From Achromobacter sp. AONIH1 (GTDB lineage Bacteria; Pseudomonadota; Gammaproteobacteria; Burkholderiales; Burkholderiaceae_B): DNA of 64,000 bases. The position numbers and the translations under genes were made by a program. Below the pieces are notes generated by a model. The model saw only the letters and a list, made by a program, of their open reading frames with translations, made no database searches and was not told the DNA's origin. Positions 8,894 through 18,553 of the stretch are shown here, in pieces. The DNA is taken from assembly GCF_002902905.1 (NCBI RefSeq), contig NZ_CP026124.1, forward strand, positions 4,960,001 to 5,024,000, given 5' to 3'. How positions within the stretch are numbered: position 1 is the first letter of the stretch; every line of letters begins with the position of its first letter.

Positions 8894-10003
8894 ATGGAAC
8901 TGCGTCAACTCGAGGCCTTCGCGGCCGTCATGTCCACCGGCAGCGTCACCGCCGCCGGTCGCCTGCTGGGCCGGTCGCAGCCCGCGATCAGCCGGCTGCT
9001 GCAAGAGCTGGAAGCCGAGATCGGCTACGCCCTGTTCTCCCGCAGCGGTCCGCGCGTCACGCCCACCGAGCAAGGATTCCTGCTGTACGAGGACGTGGAG
9101 CGGGCGCTGGCCGGCATGCGGCAGATCCGCGAGCGCGCCGGCGAGATCGCGCGCGGCCAGGCCCAGCCCCTCTTGATCGCCGCCACGCCGGCGCTGGCCG
9201 CCGGCCTGGTGCCCGCCGCCTTGCAGCGCATGCAGGCAGGCGCGGACGCCGCCCGCCTCGTCGCCGATCAAGCCGCCCCCCCAGACCCGCACCCAGCCGC
9301 CCCTGTCGGCCCAGGCCGCATCCAGCTACGCAGCGCCTCGCCCGAGCGCGTGGTGCACGCGGTGCTGACTGGCGCCGCCCAGCTGGGCGTGACCAGCCTG
9401 CCGCTGGAGCATCGCGGCCTGACGGTGCACTGGATCGGTCAGGCCGCCTGCGTGGTCGCCTTGCCGGAAAACGATCCGCTGGCCGCGCACGACGTGGTGC
9501 CGGTGTCGGCGCTGGCCGGCCGCCGGCTCATCACCATGGCCAACCCCTACCGCCTGCGCCGCCGCCTGGACGCCGCGCTGGCCGCCAACGCGCCGGCCAC
9601 CGGCACCATCGAGACCAACTCGTCCATCAACGCGCTGGCCGCCGTGCGCGCCGGCCTGGGCGTGTCGGTGCTGGAGCCGGTCACCGCCTACGGCACGCCC
9701 ATGCCGGGCGTGGCGATCCGTTCCATCGACCTGGACATACCCTTTTTCTTCGGCGTCATCACGCCGCAAGCCCAACCGCCCTCGTCCGCCTGCCTGGCCG
9801 CCGCCGCCACGCTGGCCGAGGCCGCCGCCGCGCTGCTGCCGGGTTTCGTCCGGCATGACGCCTGCGAACACGGCGCGCTGCTGCAATCGGTCTACGGCGA
9901 CGACGCGCCCAGCCTGCCCGACGGCCCCGGCGACGCCGCCGTCGCGCCTGCCCAGGCCCGCGCCGCCGACGCCCCCAATACGGAAACACCCCGCCATGAC
10001 TAA
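8894..10003 (+). CDS. LysR family transcriptional regulator
   Basis: 369 residues. The N-terminal winged helix-turn-helix is typical (MELRQLEAFAAVMSTGSVTA, then RSQPAISRLLQELE), followed by a periplasmic-binding-protein-like effector domain. It is about 65 residues longer than usual LysR proteins because of an Ala/Pro-rich insertion near residues 115-140 and a disordered C-terminal tail. It is encoded in the same direction as the nine-gene locus and overlaps the next gene by 8 bases (9996-10003). It is therefore probably co-transcribed and autoregulating rather than divergent, which is unusual for this family. Confidence 0.9.
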   Translation: MELRQLEAFAAVMSTGSVTAAGRLLGRSQPAISRLLQELEAEIGYALFSRSGPRVTPTEQGFLLYEDVERALAGMRQIRERAGEIARGQAQPLLIAATPALAAGLVPAALQRMQAGADAARLVADQAAPPDPHPAAPVGPGRIQLRSASPERVVHAVLTGAAQLGVTSLPLEHRGLTVHWIGQAACVVALPENDPLAAHDVVPVSALAGRRLITMANPYRLRRRLDAALAANAPATGTIETNSSINALAAVRAGLGVSVLEPVTAYGTPMPGVAIRSIDLDIPFFFGVITPQAQPPSSACLAAAATLAEAAAALLPGFVRHDACEHGALLQSVYGDDAPSLPDGPGDAAVAPAQARAADAPNTETPRHD

Positions 10004-11522
10004 GCCCGCCGCCGGCCTCGCCGCGCTGGAAACGCGCCTGCGCCAGGACCTGTCCTGGCTCGAACTCCCCGCCAGGAACTGGGTCACGCCCCGCCTGGAA
10101 GACGGCCAGCCCGTGCTGGACGTGGCCATCATCGGCGGCGGCATGGCCGGTCTGGCCGCGTCCGCCGCGCTGACTCACCTGGGCGTGAACGCGCCCATCT
10201 TCGACCAGTCGCCCGAAGGCTATGAAGGCCCCTGGGCCACCACCGCGCGCATGGAAACGCTGCGCTCGCCCAAGCAGCTGACCGGCCCCGCGCTGGGCCT
10301 GCCGGCGCTGACCTTCCGCGCCTGGTTCGAGGCCCAGTTCGGACTGGAAGCCTGGGACGCGCTGGACAAGATCCCACGCCTGCAATGGATGGACTACCTG
10401 CGCTGGTACCGCCGCGTGCAGGGCCTGGACGTGCGCAACGAACATCGCGTGCTGGCCGTGCTGCCGCGCGCCGACGGCCTGGTCCGGCTCGATATCGAAT
10501 CCCCCGCCGGCCGCCACGCGGTGCTGGCGCGCCGCGTGGTGCTGGCCACCGGCCGCGACGGCCTGGGCGGCGCCTACGTGCCCGGCTTCGCGCACAAGAT
10601 CCCGCGCGCGCGCTGGGCGCACTCGTCCGACGTCATGGACTACGCCATGCTGGCCGGCAAGCGCGTCGGCGTGGTGGGCGCGGGCGCGTCCGCCATGGAC
10701 AGCGCGGCCACCGCGCTGGAAGCCGGCGCCGCCAGCGTCGACCTGCTCATCCGCCGCGACGACATTCCGCGCATCAACAAGGGCAAGGGCGCCGGCAACC
10801 CCGGCCTGACCCATGGCCACCTGAACCTGCCCGACGACTGGAAGTGGAAGATCCGCCACTACATCAACGCCGCCCAGGTGCCGCCGCCGCGCGGCAGCAC
10901 GCTGCGCGTGTCGCGCCACCCGAACGCCCGCTTCAACCTGGGCTGCGGCGTGCAGGACCTGGCGCTGGTCGACGACGAGATCCGCGTGACCACGCCCAAG
11001 GGCGAGTTCGCGCTGGACTTCCTGATCTTCTCGACGGGTTTTCGCATCGACTGGACCGCGCGGCCGGAATTCGCCGCGCTGGCCCCGCACGTGCGCGCCT
11101 GGGGCGACCGCTACACGCCCGCCACCGGCGACGAGGACCAGGAACTGCATGACTCCCCCGACCTGGGCCCCGCCTTCGAGCTGCAGGAAAAATCGCCCGG
11201 CGCCTGTCCCGGGCTGGACCGCGTGCACTGCTTCTCGTACCCGGCCGCGCTGACACACGGCACGGTGTCGGGCGACATCCCCGCCATCAGCGAGGGCGCG
11301 AAGCGCCTGGCCCAAGGCATCGCCGGGCTGTTCTACCGCGAGGACGTGGCCGCGCACTACGCCAACATGGAAGCGTTCTCCGAGCCGGAAGTGTTCGGCG
11401 ACGAATGGACGCCCGCGCCACCGCCCTCGGCCGTATCCGCGCGGCCGGCAACGGCGGCAGCGCCCACGCAAGCCCGCACGCATACAGCGCCAGCCACCGC
11501 CGCCACGGAGACCGCCAAATGA
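9996..11522 (+). CDS. FAD/NAD(P)-binding monooxygenase-like flavoprotein
   Basis: 508 residues. An FAD-binding Rossmann motif VAIIGGGMAGLAAS lies at residues 43-56. A second nucleotide-binding motif VGVVGAGASAMDSAATAL at about 225 is expected to bind NADPH. This double-Rossmann plan matches flavin-containing or N-hydroxylating monooxygenases. The C-terminal 60 residues are Ala/Pro/Thr-rich and probably disordered. It overlaps the regulator upstream and the permease downstream (ATGA at 11519-11522). Its presence inside a peptide-type ABC operon suggests it oxidises the imported compound; the substrate is not evident. Confidence 0.85.
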   Translation: MTKPAAGLAALETRLRQDLSWLELPARNWVTPRLEDGQPVLDVAIIGGGMAGLAASAALTHLGVNAPIFDQSPEGYEGPWATTARMETLRSPKQLTGPALGLPALTFRAWFEAQFGLEAWDALDKIPRLQWMDYLRWYRRVQGLDVRNEHRVLAVLPRADGLVRLDIESPAGRHAVLARRVVLATGRDGLGGAYVPGFAHKIPRARWAHSSDVMDYAMLAGKRVGVVGAGASAMDSAATALEAGAASVDLLIRRDDIPRINKGKGAGNPGLTHGHLNLPDDWKWKIRHYINAAQVPPPRGSTLRVSRHPNARFNLGCGVQDLALVDDEIRVTTPKGEFALDFLIFSTGFRIDWTARPEFAALAPHVRAWGDRYTPATGDEDQELHDSPDLGPAFELQEKSPGACPGLDRVHCFSYPAALTHGTVSGDIPAISEGAKRLAQGIAGLFYREDVAAHYANMEAFSEPEVFGDEWTPAPPPSAVSARPATAAAPTQARTHTAPATAATETAK

Positions 11523-12493
11523 CCGGCTGGCTGCTGCGCCGCATCGCGCAAGCCGCGGTGGTGGTGTTCCTGATGACGCTGATCGTCTTCGTCGGCCTGC
11601 ACGCCATCGGCAATCCGGTGGACATCCTGATCGGCCAGGACGTGGACCAGGTGGACCGCGCCCGCATCATCGCCGAGCTGGGCCTGGACAAGCCGCTGTG
11701 GCAGCAATACCTGGGCTTCCTGAACGGCGCGCTGCACGGCAACCTGGGCAACAGCTTCGTCTACAACATCCCGGCCGTGGAACTGGTGATCCAGCGCCTG
11801 CCGGCGACCTTCGAGCTGGCCATCGCCGCCATGCTGCTGGCGGTGCTGATCGGCCTGCCGCTGGGCCTCCTGGCCGGCCTGTATCCGGACAGCCGGTACT
11901 CCAAGCTGATCATGGCGGGCAGCATCGTGGGCTTCTCGCTGCCCACGTTCTGGATCGCGCTGATGCTCATCATGACCTTCAGCGTGTCGCTGGGCTGGCT
12001 GCCGGCCAGCGGCCGCGGGCAGACGGTGGAGTTGCTGGGCTTCCAGTGGTCCTGGCTGACCGCCGACGGCTGGCGTCACCTGATCCTGCCGGCCTTCAAC
12101 CTGTCGCTGTTCAAGATTTCGCTGGTCATCCGCCTGACGCGCGCCGGCGTGCGCGACGTGCTGCCGCAGGACTACGTCAAGTTCGCCCGCGCCAAGGGCC
12201 TGTCGCCGGTTCGCGTGGTGGGCGTGCACGTGCTGCGCAACACCATGATCCCGCTGGTGACGGTGCTGGGCCTGGAGCTGGGCTCGACCATCGCCTTCGC
12301 CGTGGTCACCGAGAGCATCTTCGCCTGGCCCGGCGCCGGCAAGCTGATCCTGGACAGCCTGAACGCGCTGGACCGCCCGGTGATCGTGGCCTACCTGATC
12401 GTGGTGGTCTGCCTGTTCGTCACGCTGAACCTGATCGTGGACATTCTTTATAAAGTGCTGGACCCGAGGGTGCGGCTGGAGGCCTCGGCATGA
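11519..12493 (+). CDS. Dipeptide-type ABC transporter permease (DppB-like)
   Basis: 324 residues. The N-terminal helix begins MTGWLLRRIAQAAVVVFLMT, the usual DppB/OppB start. Several further membrane segments and the cytoplasmic coupling loop DYVKFARAKGLSPVRVVGVH (EAA-type) follow. It forms the inner-membrane channel with the next gene product. The start overlaps the flavoprotein stop, and its own stop overlaps the next start by 4 bases, indicating translational coupling. Confidence 0.93.
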   Translation: MTGWLLRRIAQAAVVVFLMTLIVFVGLHAIGNPVDILIGQDVDQVDRARIIAELGLDKPLWQQYLGFLNGALHGNLGNSFVYNIPAVELVIQRLPATFELAIAAMLLAVLIGLPLGLLAGLYPDSRYSKLIMAGSIVGFSLPTFWIALMLIMTFSVSLGWLPASGRGQTVELLGFQWSWLTADGWRHLILPAFNLSLFKISLVIRLTRAGVRDVLPQDYVKFARAKGLSPVRVVGVHVLRNTMIPLVTVLGLELGSTIAFAVVTESIFAWPGAGKLILDSLNALDRPVIVAYLIVVVCLFVTLNLIVDILYKVLDPRVRLEASA

Positions 12494-13407
12494 GCGCGGC
12501 ATCAACACCTACCCCGACGCCCGCCCTGCGCCGCGAATCCCCCTGGCGCCGCAATCTGGCCGAGTTCCTGTCGTCCAAGACCGCCGTCGTCGGCCTGGTC
12601 GTATCGTTGCTGCTGATCCTGGCCGCCGCGCTGGCGCCCTGGATCGCGCCGCAGAATCCCTATGACCTGCTGCAGATCGACGTGCTGGACGCGCGCCTGA
12701 CGCCGGGCAGCATGAACGGCCTGGACACCTTCCACTACTGGCTCGGCACGGACGGCCAGGGCCGCGACCTGCTGTCGGGCATTCTCTACGGCCTGCGCAT
12801 CAGCCTGGTGGTGGGCGTGGGCTCGGCGCTGATCGCCGGCGTGGTCGGCACGCTGCTGGGCCTGCTGGCCGCCTATGCCGGCGGCAAGACCGACGCGCTG
12901 ATCATGCGGCTGGTGGACCTGATCCTGTCCTTCCCGTCCATCCTGGTGGCCATGATGATCCTGGCCTACCTGGGCAAGGGCGTGGGCAACGTGGTGCTGA
13001 CGCTGGTGATCCTGGAATGGGCCTACTACGCGCGCACCGCGCGCGGCCAGGCCCTGGTCGAGCGCCGCCGCGAATACGTGGAAGCGGCCCGCTGCCTGGA
13101 CATCCCGGACTGGCGCATCATGCTGAAGCACATCCTGCCCAACTGCCTGCCGCCGCTGATCGTCATCGGCACGCTGCAGATCGCGCGCGCCATCACGCTG
13201 GAAGCCACGCTCAGCTTCCTGGGCCTGGGCGTGCCGGTGACCGAGCCGTCGCTGGGCCTGCTGATCTCGAACGGCTTCCAGACCATGCTGTCCGGCGAAT
13301 ACTGGATCAGCTTCTATCCCGGCATCGCGCTCCTGATCACCATCGTGGCGATCAACCTGGTGGGCGACCGCCTGCGCGACGTGCTGAACCCGAGGAACCA
13401 CAAATGA
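12490..13407 (+). CDS. Dipeptide-type ABC transporter permease (DppC-like)
   Basis: 305 residues. A cytoplasmic N-terminus precedes a helix (TAVVGLVVSLLLILAAALAP), then WLGTDGQGRDLLSGILYGLR, the hallmark of DppC/OppC permeases. The EAA-type loop is REYVEAARCLDIPDWRIMLK. The second pore subunit of the importer. It overlaps both neighbours by 4 bases, so it belongs to one mRNA. Confidence 0.93.
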   Translation: MSAASTPTPTPALRRESPWRRNLAEFLSSKTAVVGLVVSLLLILAAALAPWIAPQNPYDLLQIDVLDARLTPGSMNGLDTFHYWLGTDGQGRDLLSGILYGLRISLVVGVGSALIAGVVGTLLGLLAAYAGGKTDALIMRLVDLILSFPSILVAMMILAYLGKGVGNVVLTLVILEWAYYARTARGQALVERRREYVEAARCLDIPDWRIMLKHILPNCLPPLIVIGTLQIARAITLEATLSFLGLGVPVTEPSLGLLISNGFQTMLSGEYWISFYPGIALLITIVAINLVGDRLRDVLNPRNHK

Positions 13408-14429
13408 GCGCCGCCCATCACGACGCGGCCTCGCGCCCGGCCGCCGCGCCCGCGACGCTGGAAGTGCGCGACCTGCGCACCCATTTCTTCACCCGCGCAA
13501 GCACGCTGCCCGCCGTGGACGGCGTGTCCTTCACGCTGGAACGCGGCAAGATCCTGGGCCTGGTCGGCGAGTCCGGCTCGGGCAAGTCCGTCACCGGCTT
13601 TTCCATCATGGGACTGGTCGACGCGCCGGGCCGCGTGGTCGGCGGACAGGTCCTGTTCCAGGGCCGCGACCTGACGCAGCTGGCGCCGCGCGAGCTGCGC
13701 AAGCTGCAGGGCAACCGCATCGCCATGATCTTCCAGGATCCGATGATGACGCTGAACCCCGTGCTGCGGGTAGACGCGCAGATGATCGAAACCGTGCGCG
13801 CCCACAGCAAGGTCAGCCGCGCCCAGGCGCGCGAACTGGCCCGCGACACGCTCGGCATGATGGGCATCCCCAGCCCCGAGGAACGGCTGCTGGCCTACCC
13901 GCATCAACTGTCCGGCGGCATGCGCCAGCGCGTGGCCATCGCCATCGCCATGCTGCACCGGCCGGACCTGATCATCGCCGACGAGCCCACCACCGCGCTG
14001 GACGTCACCATCCAGGCGCAGATCCTGTCCGAGGTGCAGAAGCTCGCGCAGCAGCACGGCACCAGCCTGATCTGGATCACCCACGATCTGTCCGTGGTGG
14101 CCGGCCTGGCCGACGAAGTGGCCGTGATGTACGCCGGCCGCATCGTCGAGCACGGCACGGTCGACGACGTGCTGGACCGTCCGCAGCATCCCTACACCGT
14201 GGGCCTGATCGACAGCCTGCCCAGCAACAACCGGCGCGGCCAGCGGCTGCGCCAGATTCCCGGCATGACGCCCAACCTGCTCAACCTGCCCCTGGGCTGC
14301 GCCTTCGCCACGCGCTGCGCGCGCGCCAGCGCCGCCTGTATCCGCACGCCCCTCATCAGCGAGGCCCTGCCCGGCCACCGCGTGCGCTGCTTCCACCCCA
14401 CCATCCAAATCCGGGAGGTGGCGGCATGA
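13404..14429 (+). CDS. Dipeptide-type ABC transporter ATPase (DppD-like)
   Basis: 341 residues. Walker A is [11 protein letters not shown], the Q-loop is [16 protein letters not shown], the ABC signature is LSGGMRQRV, and Walker B is [14 protein letters not shown] followed by the H-loop WITHDLSVV. The C-terminus carries the oligopeptide-transport extension with Cys residues ([18 protein letters not shown]), which in this family can bind an iron-sulfur cluster. It energises uptake with the next ATPase. The start codon overlaps the DppC-like stop. Confidence 0.95.
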   Translation: MSAAHHDAASRPAAAPATLEVRDLRTHFFTRASTLPAVDGVSFTLERGKILGLVGESGSGKSVTGFSIMGLVDAPGRVVGGQVLFQGRDLTQLAPRELRKLQGNRIAMIFQDPMMTLNPVLRVDAQMIETVRAHSKVSRAQARELARDTLGMMGIPSPEERLLAYPHQLSGGMRQRVAIAIAMLHRPDLIIADEPTTALDVTIQAQILSEVQKLAQQHGTSLIWITHDLSVVAGLADEVAVMYAGRIVEHGTVDDVLDRPQHPYTVGLIDSLPSNNRRGQRLRQIPGMTPNLLNLPLGCAFATRCARASAACIRTPLISEALPGHRVRCFHPTIQIREVAA

Positions 14430-15520
14430 GCGGCACCGAACGCCAAACGGACGCAGCGCGGCGCGACGCCACGGCCAACCCGGCGCGCGACGCGCAGGAC
14501 GCCACGGCGACGCAGGGCGCAGCCACGCCCCTGATCGAGCTGCGCAACATCAGCAAGCGCTTCGGCGAACGCCCCGTGGGCGCCGCCGGCCGCCTGTTGC
14601 AGCGCGCCGGCCTGTCCAGGCCGCCCGCCGTGACCCGCGCCGTGGACGGCGTGGACCTGATCGTGCGCCCCGGCGAAGTGGTCGGCCTGGTCGGCGAGTC
14701 CGGCTGCGGCAAGTCCACGCTGGGCCGCGTCGCGGCCGGCCTGCTCACGCCGTCCGGCGGCGAGGTCCGCATCAACGGCCTGCGCCCCGCCGACATGACG
14801 CCGGCCCAGGCGCACCAGGCCCGCCTGAAAGTCCAGATGATCTTCCAGGACCCCTACGCCAGCCTCAACCCGCGCCTGCGCGTGGACGAGATCGTGGGCG
14901 AGGCCGCGCGCATCCACGGCCTGGTCGGCCGGGGCGAGTTCGACGACTACGTCAGCGCCCAGCTGCAGCGCGCCGGCCTGGACCCGGCCCTGCGCCAGCG
15001 CTATCCGCACCAGTTCAGCGGCGGCCAGCGCCAGCGCATCGGCATCGCCCGCGCGCTGGCGGTGCAGCCGTCCATGCTGGTCTGCGACGAGGCCGTGGCC
15101 GCGCTGGACGTGTCGATCCAGGCGCAGATCCTGAACCTGTTCATGGACCTGCGCGAGGACCTGGGCCTGACCTACCTGTTCATCAGCCACGACCTGGGCG
15201 TGGTCGAGCACCTGTCGGACCGCGTGGTCATCATGTACCTGGGCCGCGTGGTCGAGACCGCCACCGTGCAAGAGGTGTTCCAGCGCCCCAACCATCCTTA
15301 CACCCAGGCGCTGCTGGCCGAGATCCCCGACCTGAAGTCGCGGCGCAAGGTCTTCACCGCCATCAAGGGCGAGATCCCCAGCCCGCTCAACCCGCCCACC
15401 GGCTGCCATTTCCATCCGCGCTGCCCGCATGCGATGCCGCGCTGCAAGACCGAGGTTCCCACATTGAAGGGAATCGCCATCCACCACCATTCCGCCTGTC
15501 ATTTGAACGACATGCACTGA
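14426..15520 (+). CDS. Dipeptide-type ABC transporter ATPase (DppF-like)
   Basis: 364 residues. Walker A is GESGCGKSTLGR, Walker B is MLVCDEAVAALDVS, the signature is FSGGQRQRI, and the H-loop is FISHDLGVV. The C-terminal extension has GCHFHPRCPHAMPRC. In Walker B the usual DEP is DEA, a common variation in this subfamily. The N-terminal 35 residues are a low-complexity Ala/Thr/Asp leader. It overlaps the preceding ATPase by 4 bases. Confidence 0.94.
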   Translation: MSGTERQTDAARRDATANPARDAQDATATQGAATPLIELRNISKRFGERPVGAAGRLLQRAGLSRPPAVTRAVDGVDLIVRPGEVVGLVGESGCGKSTLGRVAAGLLTPSGGEVRINGLRPADMTPAQAHQARLKVQMIFQDPYASLNPRLRVDEIVGEAARIHGLVGRGEFDDYVSAQLQRAGLDPALRQRYPHQFSGGQRQRIGIARALAVQPSMLVCDEAVAALDVSIQAQILNLFMDLREDLGLTYLFISHDLGVVEHLSDRVVIMYLGRVVETATVQEVFQRPNHPYTQALLAEIPDLKSRRKVFTAIKGEIPSPLNPPTGCHFHPRCPHAMPRCKTEVPTLKGIAIHHHSACHLNDMH

Positions 15521-15528
15521 TCGCAAGC

Positions 15529-15547
15529 GGCTGGCATGGCGCCAGCC
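15529..15547 (+). promoter_or_regulatory. Hairpin between transporter ATPase and binding-protein genes
   Basis: GGCTGGC (15529-15535) pairs perfectly with GCCAGCC (15541-15547) across a 5-nt loop, immediately after the ATPase stop. It has no T-run. In ABC operons such stems often protect the binding-protein message or partly stop transcription; here that role is inferred. Confidence 0.45.
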
Positions 15548-15579
15548 CCTGCCGTTCCCCCTCACCAAGGACCCCGAAC

Positions 15580-17151
15580 ATGAAACGCCTGATCCTCTCC
15601 ACCCTGGCCGCCGCCCTTCTGGGCGCGTCCGCCGCCGCCTCGGCCGACAAGCTGTCCATCGGCTTCGCCGACCCGCTGTCCTCGCTGGATCCGCAGCTGA
15701 ACAACCACGCCGGCGACCGCTCGGTGGCCCTGCACTTCTGGGACCTGCTGATCGAGAACAAGTGGAACAAGCTGCAACCCGGCCTGGCCGTCAGCTGGAA
15801 GCCGCTGGACGACAAGACCTGGGAATTCAAGCTGCGCGAAGGCGTGAAGTGGCAGGACGGCACGCCCTTCACGGCCGACGACCTGATCTACTCCTACACC
15901 CGCGCCCGCGCCGTGCCCGGCAGCGTGGCCACCTACGCCGGCTACCTGCGCACCATCGACTCGATGAGCGCCAAGGACCCGCTGACCCTGATCGTCAAGA
16001 CCAAGGCTCCCAATCCCGACCTGCCGCTGAACCTGGCCTCGGTGCACGTGGTCAGCAAGCACGTGGGCGAAAAATCCAGCACCGAGGACTACAACTCGGG
16101 CAAGGCCATGGTCGGCACCGGCCCCTACAAGTTCGTGTCCTACACCCCCGGCGACCGCGTCGTCATGGCGCGCAACGACGGCTACTGGGGCGACAAGCAG
16201 ATCTGGGATCAGGTCAACTACCGCTACATCAACAACGCCGCCGCCCGCACCGCCGCGCTGCTGGCCGGCGACGTGGACGTGATCGACAAGGTCTCGGTGT
16301 CCGACCTGGCCAAGCTGCAAAAGGCGCCCAACGTCTCGGTCTATCCCTACGACGGCCTGCGCGTCATGCTGCTGCAACCCAGCTTCAACCCCGCGTCCAG
16401 CCCGTACATCACCGACAACGCCGGCAAGCCGCTGGACAAGAACCCGCTGCTGGACGTGCGCGTGCGCCAGGCGCTGAACCTGGCCATCAACCGCAAGGCC
16501 ATCGCCGACCGCATCCTGCAGGGCGCCGCCACCGAGGCCAACCAGTGGATGCCCAAGGGCACCTTCGGCTACAACCCCGACGTCAAGGACATCCCCAACG
16601 ACGTGGCCCAGGCCAAGAAGCTACTGGCCGAGGCGGGCTTTCCCGACGGCTTCAAGCTGACCATGCACGTGCCCAACGACCGCTACCCGCAAGGCCCGGA
16701 AACGGCCCAGGCGGTGGCGCAGTTCTGGACCCGCGTGGGCGTGAAGACCCAGGTGGAAGTGGTGCCGTGGGCCGTGTACTCGGGCCGCGCCAACAAGAAC
16801 GAGTTCGCCATGAGCATGCTGGCCTGGGGCAACGGCACCGGCGAAGCCAGCTACGCGCTGGTCAACATCCTGGCGACCGTCGATGCCAAGAAGGGCCTGG
16901 GCGCGTCCAACTGGGGCCACTACAGCAACCCCAAGGTCGACGCCGCGCTGGAGCAGTCCACCTCGGAATTCGACGTGGCCAAGCGTGAAGCCATCCTGCG
17001 CGACTCGGTCAAGCTGGTGGCCGACGACGTGGGCATCATCCCGCTGTTCCACTACAAGAACATCTGGGCCGCCAAGAAGGGCCTGAAAGTCACCCCCATG
17101 ACCAGCGACCGCACCGCCGCCATGATGGTGACCAAGGACTCGGGCAAGTAA
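15580..17151 (+). CDS. ABC transporter substrate-binding protein (SBP_bac_5 family)
   Basis: 523 residues. A clear Sec signal peptide MKRLILSTLAAALLGASAAA ends near ASA at residues 20-22, followed by DKLSIGFADPLSSLDPQ. There is no lipobox, so it is a soluble periplasmic receptor. The peptide-binding-protein signature DDLIYSYTRARAVPGS is at about residues 100-116, and KEGVKW-like GVKWQDGTPF is nearby. It should deliver a peptide- or amide-like ligand to the permease pair. AAGGA lies 8 bases upstream of the start. Confidence 0.93.
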   Translation: MKRLILSTLAAALLGASAAASADKLSIGFADPLSSLDPQLNNHAGDRSVALHFWDLLIENKWNKLQPGLAVSWKPLDDKTWEFKLREGVKWQDGTPFTADDLIYSYTRARAVPGSVATYAGYLRTIDSMSAKDPLTLIVKTKAPNPDLPLNLASVHVVSKHVGEKSSTEDYNSGKAMVGTGPYKFVSYTPGDRVVMARNDGYWGDKQIWDQVNYRYINNAAARTAALLAGDVDVIDKVSVSDLAKLQKAPNVSVYPYDGLRVMLLQPSFNPASSPYITDNAGKPLDKNPLLDVRVRQALNLAINRKAIADRILQGAATEANQWMPKGTFGYNPDVKDIPNDVAQAKKLLAEAGFPDGFKLTMHVPNDRYPQGPETAQAVAQFWTRVGVKTQVEVVPWAVYSGRANKNEFAMSMLAWGNGTGEASYALVNILATVDAKKGLGASNWGHYSNPKVDAALEQSTSEFDVAKREAILRDSVKLVADDVGIIPLFHYKNIWAAKKGLKVTPMTSDRTAAMMVTKDSGK

Positions 17152-17161
17152 GGCAGGCACC

Positions 17162-18529
17162 ATGGTTCCCACCCTGAGCATCCAGCCCGCCGACGCGCTC
17201 ATCGACGTGCCGCGCGGCATCCGCGTCGAGCACGTCGCGCCCGGCCAGACCGTCGAGATCACCGCGCTCACCCGCCGCAACGGCGTGCTGTGGCAAAGCC
17301 ACGCCGCCTTCGTCGCGGGCGAGGACGGCAGCGTGGACCTGACGCGCGACGCGCCCGTCTCGGGCGACTACGCCGGCGTCTCGCCCATGGGCCTGATCTG
17401 GTCGCAGTCCCCCGTGGACTCGCCCAGCCGCGAGCCCTTCAACCATCCCGTCACCGAGCCGCTGGTCACCGAGATCCTGGCGCGCGCCGCCGGCGCACAG
17501 GTCCAGGGCCAGTTCACGCAGCGCCTGGCCGCCGAGGGCGTGACGCGCCAGGACGTGCGCGAGCACGGCCTGGTCGGCACGCTGTACCTGCCGCCCGGCG
17601 CCGCGCCCGGCTCGCATCCCGCCGTGCTGATCCTGAACGGGTCCGGCGGCGGCATCAACGAACCGCGCGCCGCGCTGTACGCCTCGCGCGGCTACGCCGC
17701 CTTCGCGCTGGCCTATTTCAAGGCGCCGGGCCTGTCGGACTACATCTCCAACACCCCGCTGGAATACTTCCAGACCGGCCTGCGCTGGCTGCGCGACAAG
17801 GTCCGGCCCAAGCACGACTTCGTCGCCGTCAGCGGCCAGTCGCGCGGCGGCGAGCTGGTGCTGCTGCTGGGCGCCACCTTCCCCACGGAAGTGTCGGCCG
17901 TGGTCGCCTACGTGCCCGGCGCCGTGGTCCATAGCGGCCAGAACGCCTGCGACCCCAAGATCGGCCGCGAAGGCCCGACCTGGCTGCTGGGCGGCAAGCC
18001 CCTGCCCCACGTCTGGGAAAACAACCGCACCGCCACCTGGGCCCCGTTCGACGAAGGCCCCTCGCCGCACCGCCACGAGAAGGCCATCCTCACCGCCCTG
18101 CAAGACCCCGACGCCGTGGCCCGCGCCCGCATCAAGGTCGAGGACATCCAGGGCCCGGTCATGCTGCTGTCCGCCACCGACGACGGCTCCTGGCCGTCCA
18201 GCCTGTACTCGAAGATGGTGCGGGACAAGCTGACGGAAGTGGATCACCCCTATCCCGTCCGGTGGCTGGATTACGAGAACGGCGGCCACTCCATCCTGTT
18301 CCCCTACGTGCCCACCACCCAGCTGATCTATGCCCACCCCGTGTCCGGCAAGATCAGCACCAGCGGCGGCAATCCCAAGGACAACGCCCGCGCCGACCAG
18401 GAATCCTGGGAAGGCGTGCTGAAGTTCCTGGACGCGGCGGTGAAGGCGCGGGCAAGCGGCGGCCACGCCCGCCCGTCCACGCAGCGCAACGACGCCGACG
18501 TCACGGCCCAGCCCGGCCGCGCCGACTGA
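17162..18529 (+). CDS. BAAT/acyl-CoA thioester hydrolase family protein
   Basis: 455 residues. The N-terminal beta-sandwich (VEITALTRRNGVLWQSHAAF, residues about 30-50) and the alpha/beta-hydrolase half are those of the acyl-CoA thioesterase/bile-acid-CoA:amino-acid N-acyltransferase family. The nucleophile elbow is SGQSRGGE (Ser227), with Asp in LLSATDDGSWPSS and His in NGGHSILFPY completing the triad. A Ser nucleophile favours hydrolysis over acyl transfer. There is no signal peptide, so it acts in the cytoplasm, probably cleaving or activating the imported substrate. Ten bases separate it from the binding-protein gene. Confidence 0.87.
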   Translation: MVPTLSIQPADALIDVPRGIRVEHVAPGQTVEITALTRRNGVLWQSHAAFVAGEDGSVDLTRDAPVSGDYAGVSPMGLIWSQSPVDSPSREPFNHPVTEPLVTEILARAAGAQVQGQFTQRLAAEGVTRQDVREHGLVGTLYLPPGAAPGSHPAVLILNGSGGGINEPRAALYASRGYAAFALAYFKAPGLSDYISNTPLEYFQTGLRWLRDKVRPKHDFVAVSGQSRGGELVLLLGATFPTEVSAVVAYVPGAVVHSGQNACDPKIGREGPTWLLGGKPLPHVWENNRTATWAPFDEGPSPHRHEKAILTALQDPDAVARARIKVEDIQGPVMLLSATDDGSWPSSLYSKMVRDKLTEVDHPYPVRWLDYENGGHSILFPYVPTTQLIYAHPVSGKISTSGGNPKDNARADQESWEGVLKFLDAAVKARASGGHARPSTQRNDADVTAQPGRAD

Positions 18530-18553
18530 ACGACACACCCGGAGACTCATTCC

